Positions 6,901 through 8,104 of a stretch of DNA of 8,104 nucleotides are shown in pieces; positions within the stretch are counted from its first letter, which is position 1, and each line of letters opens with the position of its first letter. A program made the position numbers and the translations under genes. The notes under the pieces were generated by a model, which was not told the DNA's origin, made no database searches, and was given only the letters and a program-made list of their open reading frames with translations. The DNA is from an uncultured Eubacteriaceae bacterium (lineage in GTDB: Bacteria > Bacillota > Clostridia > Eubacteriales > Eubacteriaceae), in assembly GCA_947625585.1 (NCBI GenBank), contig CANQOZ010000051.1, positions 1 through 8,104 of the forward strand. Reading direction: 5' to 3'.

Positions 6901-7287
6901 GAAGACTAAGTTAGAAAAATCATTTGGATTAAATAAGTTAGCGGAAATATAATTTAAGTTTTTGAGGAATAGCTTTAAAGTTTTAGAGTCCAATTCAACA
7001 TTATCTAAACTACTCAAGCTTTGATCTATCTTATTAGCTTCGAGTGCTTTTAAGATAATTAATCTACTAAACCAACAATTTGCAACACTTTTAATAAATC
7101 TATTATAGGTTATACTGAATTCAAAATTTGAGGTTAAGCCCTTTTCCTTACATTGTTTTATGATTAGATCTTGAGAAAAGTTGGACTCTGTAATATCTAC
7201 TTTAGAAAGTTGTTTATTTATTAAATCTGTAATTATTCTAGAGCTACTTTTAGCAAACCTTTTTAATTCTGATTTAATCTCTTTCAT
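3952..7287 (-). CDS. pglX: BREX-type adenine-specific DNA methyltransferase PglX (no BREX partners in the window)
   Basis: PglX is the N6-adenine methyltransferase that marks host DNA in BREX phage-defence systems. The 1111 residues look intact and near the usual family length (about 1100-1200). Seen in order: a helical N-terminal region with TQLFTPSYIVKYLVQNSIGRLW (starts at 190); SAM-binding motif I DPALGTG (265-271; DPACGSG is commoner in the family); acidic motif GFEVD (306-310); a variable lysine-rich insert (350-435); catalytic TNPPY (441-445); then SKDLYTAFIER (467-477), HLGTKAFGDIGGEVVQT (519-535), GLATTDNNQFLRQW (614-627), WFPYNKGGSFRKWYG (652-666), FDVAGMSIF (731-739), CGDIAQVPI (771-779), FGRYSL (896-901), RPIYLQVLN (999-1007) and YYHR (1018-1021), all PglX landmarks. 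A likely coiled coil (1031-1078) precedes the end. No nuclease or helicase motif is visible, so a type IIG enzyme is less likely. The ATG is preceded by AAAGG at a long 12-base spacing. brxA/B/C, pglZ and brxL are absent here. Confidence 0.93.
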   Translation of the reverse strand: MKEIKSELKRFAKSSSRIITDLINKQLSKVDITESNFSQDLIIKQCKEKGLTSNFEFSITYNRFIKSVANCWFSRLIILKALEANKIDQSLSSLDNVELDSKTLKLFLKNLNYISANLFNPNDFSNLVFPINNELIECIQSLPDEPFKSDHIIETLSTLYENFNSDYRTLVYKDLRNRIKIDSSTLPAVTQLFTPSYIVKYLVQNSIGRLWFNHLIAQEDFLEEDLINKFELDYYIPTQFNLEGYSSSTIQYFKNLTIEDLTILDPALGTGCILSYTFDLLLKFYKDKGYKDSEAVIKILENNLYGFEVDNDVFRINEIGLKLKAYKYNKNIFSNKIDLNFYCFNDFELDFTFIKENFGKSMTSKERTKSLKQLKQLLNDYKEAKLIGSLIIPGSYNLELIKKFISDKVSNDKKLNTISEEVDRLVKITELLIKKYDIVITNPPYFSNRNFNSYLKTYLKKYYKHNSKDLYTAFIERCLNFTKNSSYCGMLTMNSWLFLKYNKHLREIVLNNTIVNMIHLGTKAFGDIGGEVVQTVAFIIQKESVKNFRGSYLRLLEVQDKAEGIKDKVNLSLMDSNKFRFIPEFPIAYWANDQIIDHFKNDIKLKELADSKQGLATTDNNQFLRQWTEVDFNQINFDAHSTDEAKESGSRWFPYNKGGSFRKWYGNDQFIVDYLNDGFEIKHNVLEKYPYLKNPGFVVKNTHYYFKPSITWSLINTGIPSFRLKDSGYIFDVAGMSIFTDSNQLYLLGFLNSIVAQKFLEIIAPTINYQCGDIAQVPIIIDENKRNEIEALVLDCITLSKEDWDENELSWNFKKSPLIIPGLSLKEAVNNLKVKQNSRFKRLKDNEERLNELFLKIYNLDEVYSKDIEEKNISVNQQTSQEILKDFLSYFIGVLFGRYSLSTNGLILTDSLDDLTNYENFRPVIKNFIPFTDSKIGENLINSLKDFIKVVFPTDNVDEDLEFIAQTINFNSTNDSHEIIIEYFDKQFFHDHLKKYFGRPIYLQVLNPLKNIPNGLLYYHRFNESNLNPIIEFYEREIKIVQDKLKLLKNKKGTKTEQKRLKSNLLNLNKILNNLRSLNTSEINFDDGVNFNLERIQTSLDGRHINIFRKK

Positions 7288-7299
7288 TTTTACAGTGTA

Positions 7300-7304
7300 C
7301 CTTT
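7300..7304 (-). promoter_or_regulatory. Likely ribosome binding site of pglX
   Basis: AAAGG on the minus strand lies 12 bases before the pglX ATG (7285-7287), longer than the 5-9 bases typical here (7 for glmS). No in-frame alternative start lies nearer to it, so the ATG at 7287 is kept. Translation may be inefficient. A poor -10-like TAAAAT is seen at 7336-7331 on the minus strand with no clear -35 box. Confidence 0.4.
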
Positions 7305-7345
7305 CTAAAATCCTCAGATTGATTTAATTCATTTTACAATTAATT

Positions 7346-7351
7346 TATAAT
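7346..7351 (+). promoter_or_regulatory. Possible -10 box of the TMEM175-like gene
   Basis: A perfect TATAAT lies 9 bases before the ATG at 7361. The best -35 candidate at 17-base spacing is TTTAAT (7323-7328), which is weak; TTGATT (7319-7324) is better but lies 21 bases away. If this box is used, transcription would begin around 7357-7359, leaving almost no leader. In this AT-rich 73-base gap a chance TATAAT is quite possible. Confidence 0.4.
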
Positions 7352-7360
7352 TAAATAGAA

Positions 7361-7975
7361 ATGTTTTTAAAAGATCGAACGTTAAATTTTACCGACTCAG
7401 TGTTATCTATAATAATGACAATTTTAGTTCTCCAACTTCCAACACCTGAAACTCCGAGTCTTCAAGGTTTATTGGATTTAGGTGAAAATTATTTCGCCTA
7501 CGCCCTTTCATTCTTCTGGATAGGAGCTATGTGGATTAACTTAAATAAAATATGGAGACCTATTAAGAATGTTTCTAATAGTGTTCTTTGGTGGACAATT
7601 GTCATGTTATTCTTTGCTTCGTTAATTCCTAATGTAACAAATTATGCAGGAAGTAACTTCTATAATCAATTTGCTCAACTTTATTATGGAGTTATTGTTA
7701 TGTGCGTTACTATTAGCAATTTTATTTTAACTATTTGTCTTAGAAAAGTTAATACTGAAGATAAGGAAACCGTCGAAATGATAAAAGCTTATGATAAAGC
7801 TATGAAACGGGATATTTTACTTAAAGTTTTAGGCTTAGTTAGTGCCTTCTTTACTTTCCCGCCACTTTGTATGTTTTATATTATTTTAGCAACTTTTTTC
7901 CCTACTTTTAGCTTAAACTTACGGTTCAACCCAAAGACAAGACGATTTGAAAGAAGAAAGAGACACAAATTTTAA
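7361..7975 (+). CDS. TMEM175/DUF1211-family integral membrane protein (putative potassium channel)
   Basis: The 204-residue protein resembles bacterial TMEM175 (DUF1211) proteins, some of which are K+-permeable channels in the cytoplasmic membrane. About six membrane segments are readable: roughly 10-27, 42-60, 74-96, 104-128, 152-168 and 166-184 (the last two poorly separated). A charged loop lies at 129-151 and a very basic tail at 188-204. Family landmarks: N-terminal R-x3-F-[ST]-D as RTLNFTD (6-12), where the pore-lining FSD motif is expected, then SIIMTILVLQLPTP; ALSFFWIGAMWIN (48-60), where family members usually have a Trp followed by His-rich residues; and LWWTIVMLFFASLIP (76-90). The Ser to Thr change in FSD and the loss of the usual His residues make conduction uncertain. 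The start fits the family, which begins a few residues before FSD, but there is no good ribosome binding site. It is divergent from pglX across 73 bases. Its physiological role is unknown. Confidence 0.8.
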   Translation: MFLKDRTLNFTDSVLSIIMTILVLQLPTPETPSLQGLLDLGENYFAYALSFFWIGAMWINLNKIWRPIKNVSNSVLWWTIVMLFFASLIPNVTNYAGSNFYNQFAQLYYGVIVMCVTISNFILTICLRKVNTEDKETVEMIKAYDKAMKRDILLKVLGLVSAFFTFPPLCMFYIILATFFPTFSLNLRFNPKTRRFERRKRHKF

Positions 7976-8006
7976 CCGAATTTTTAAATTTTAAATCTCT
8001 TTTATT
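7957..8006 (+). terminator. Possible weak terminator overlapping the end of the TMEM175-like gene
   Basis: AAAGAGA (7957-7963) pairs with TCTCTTT (7996-8002). An inner AAATTT (7967-7972) pairs with AAATTT (7986-7991), and the structure ends in a TTTATTATT run. The left arm lies inside the last codons. The stem has few G-C pairs and an internal loop, so termination would be inefficient; AT-rich composition alone could produce this. Confidence 0.35.
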
Positions 8007-8104
8007 ATTATAGCTGTTAATGCTTTAGTTAATCTGGAAAAAAGTAATAATTGAATTATAAATAATTATCATAAAACTTTAATTAATCAATATTCCTTAC
8101 CACT
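7976..8104. other. AT-rich 3' end of the window, no gene recognised
   Basis: These 129 bases contain stops in all frames, no start with a ribosome binding site and no recognisable RNA gene. Apart from the possible terminator above I see no structure that can be supported. It is probably an intergenic region leading to a gene beyond the window. Confidence 0.6.

Noticed and set aside
3952..7287. Type IIG restriction-modification enzyme
   Set aside because: The N-terminus has no recognisable PD-(D/E)XK nuclease signature, and the regions after NPPY match PglX landmarks rather than a type IIG specificity domain.
1..8104. CRISPR array or insertion sequence
   Set aside because: No regularly spaced direct repeats and no transposase-like reading frame on either strand.

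Overview
This window comes from a low-GC, AT-rich Gram-positive genome, most likely Lactobacillaceae or a close relative. The evidence is the GatD and GlmM sequences, a glmS ribozyme in front of glmS, GGAGG-type ribosome binding sites and strongly A/T-ending codons. The species cannot be named from the sequence alone.

Layout. The first 4 kb is a cell-envelope precursor block on the + strand. It holds the C-terminal end of gatD (lipid II amidation; 1-297), then glmM (phosphoglucosamine mutase; 310-1644) only 12 bases downstream and closed by an intrinsic terminator. glmS (glucosamine-6-phosphate synthase; 1964-3799) follows with its own extended -10 promoter, a structured 5' leader and a glmS ribozyme whose cleavage site is A1824/G1825. 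A strong terminator at 3808-3833 closes glmS. GlmS makes glucosamine-6-P and GlmM converts it to glucosamine-1-P for UDP-GlcNAc and peptidoglycan. GatD, with an off-window MurT partner, would modify the finished lipid II. The ribozyme lowers glmS expression when glucosamine-6-P accumulates.

The second half is accessory in character. A complete 1111-residue PglX-type N6-adenine DNA methyltransferase (BREX family) lies on the - strand, convergent with glmS. No other BREX gene is present in the window. Between glmS and pglX is a compact stretch, richer in GC than its surroundings and with imperfect inverted-repeat ends (3844-3934), which looks like a small dispersed element. Divergent from pglX across 73 bases is a 204-residue membrane protein of the TMEM175/DUF1211 family (7361-7975), whose mRNA may be nearly leaderless. 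The last 129 bases hold a possible weak terminator and no recognisable gene.

Most interesting points: (1) the PglX gene has no BREX partners on either side; (2) the glmS leader appears able to form a loop-loop contact with the ribozyme's P1 loop, and the same P1 loop is also complementary to the P4 strand; (3) the GatD fragment has Leu where the family's catalytic His is expected.
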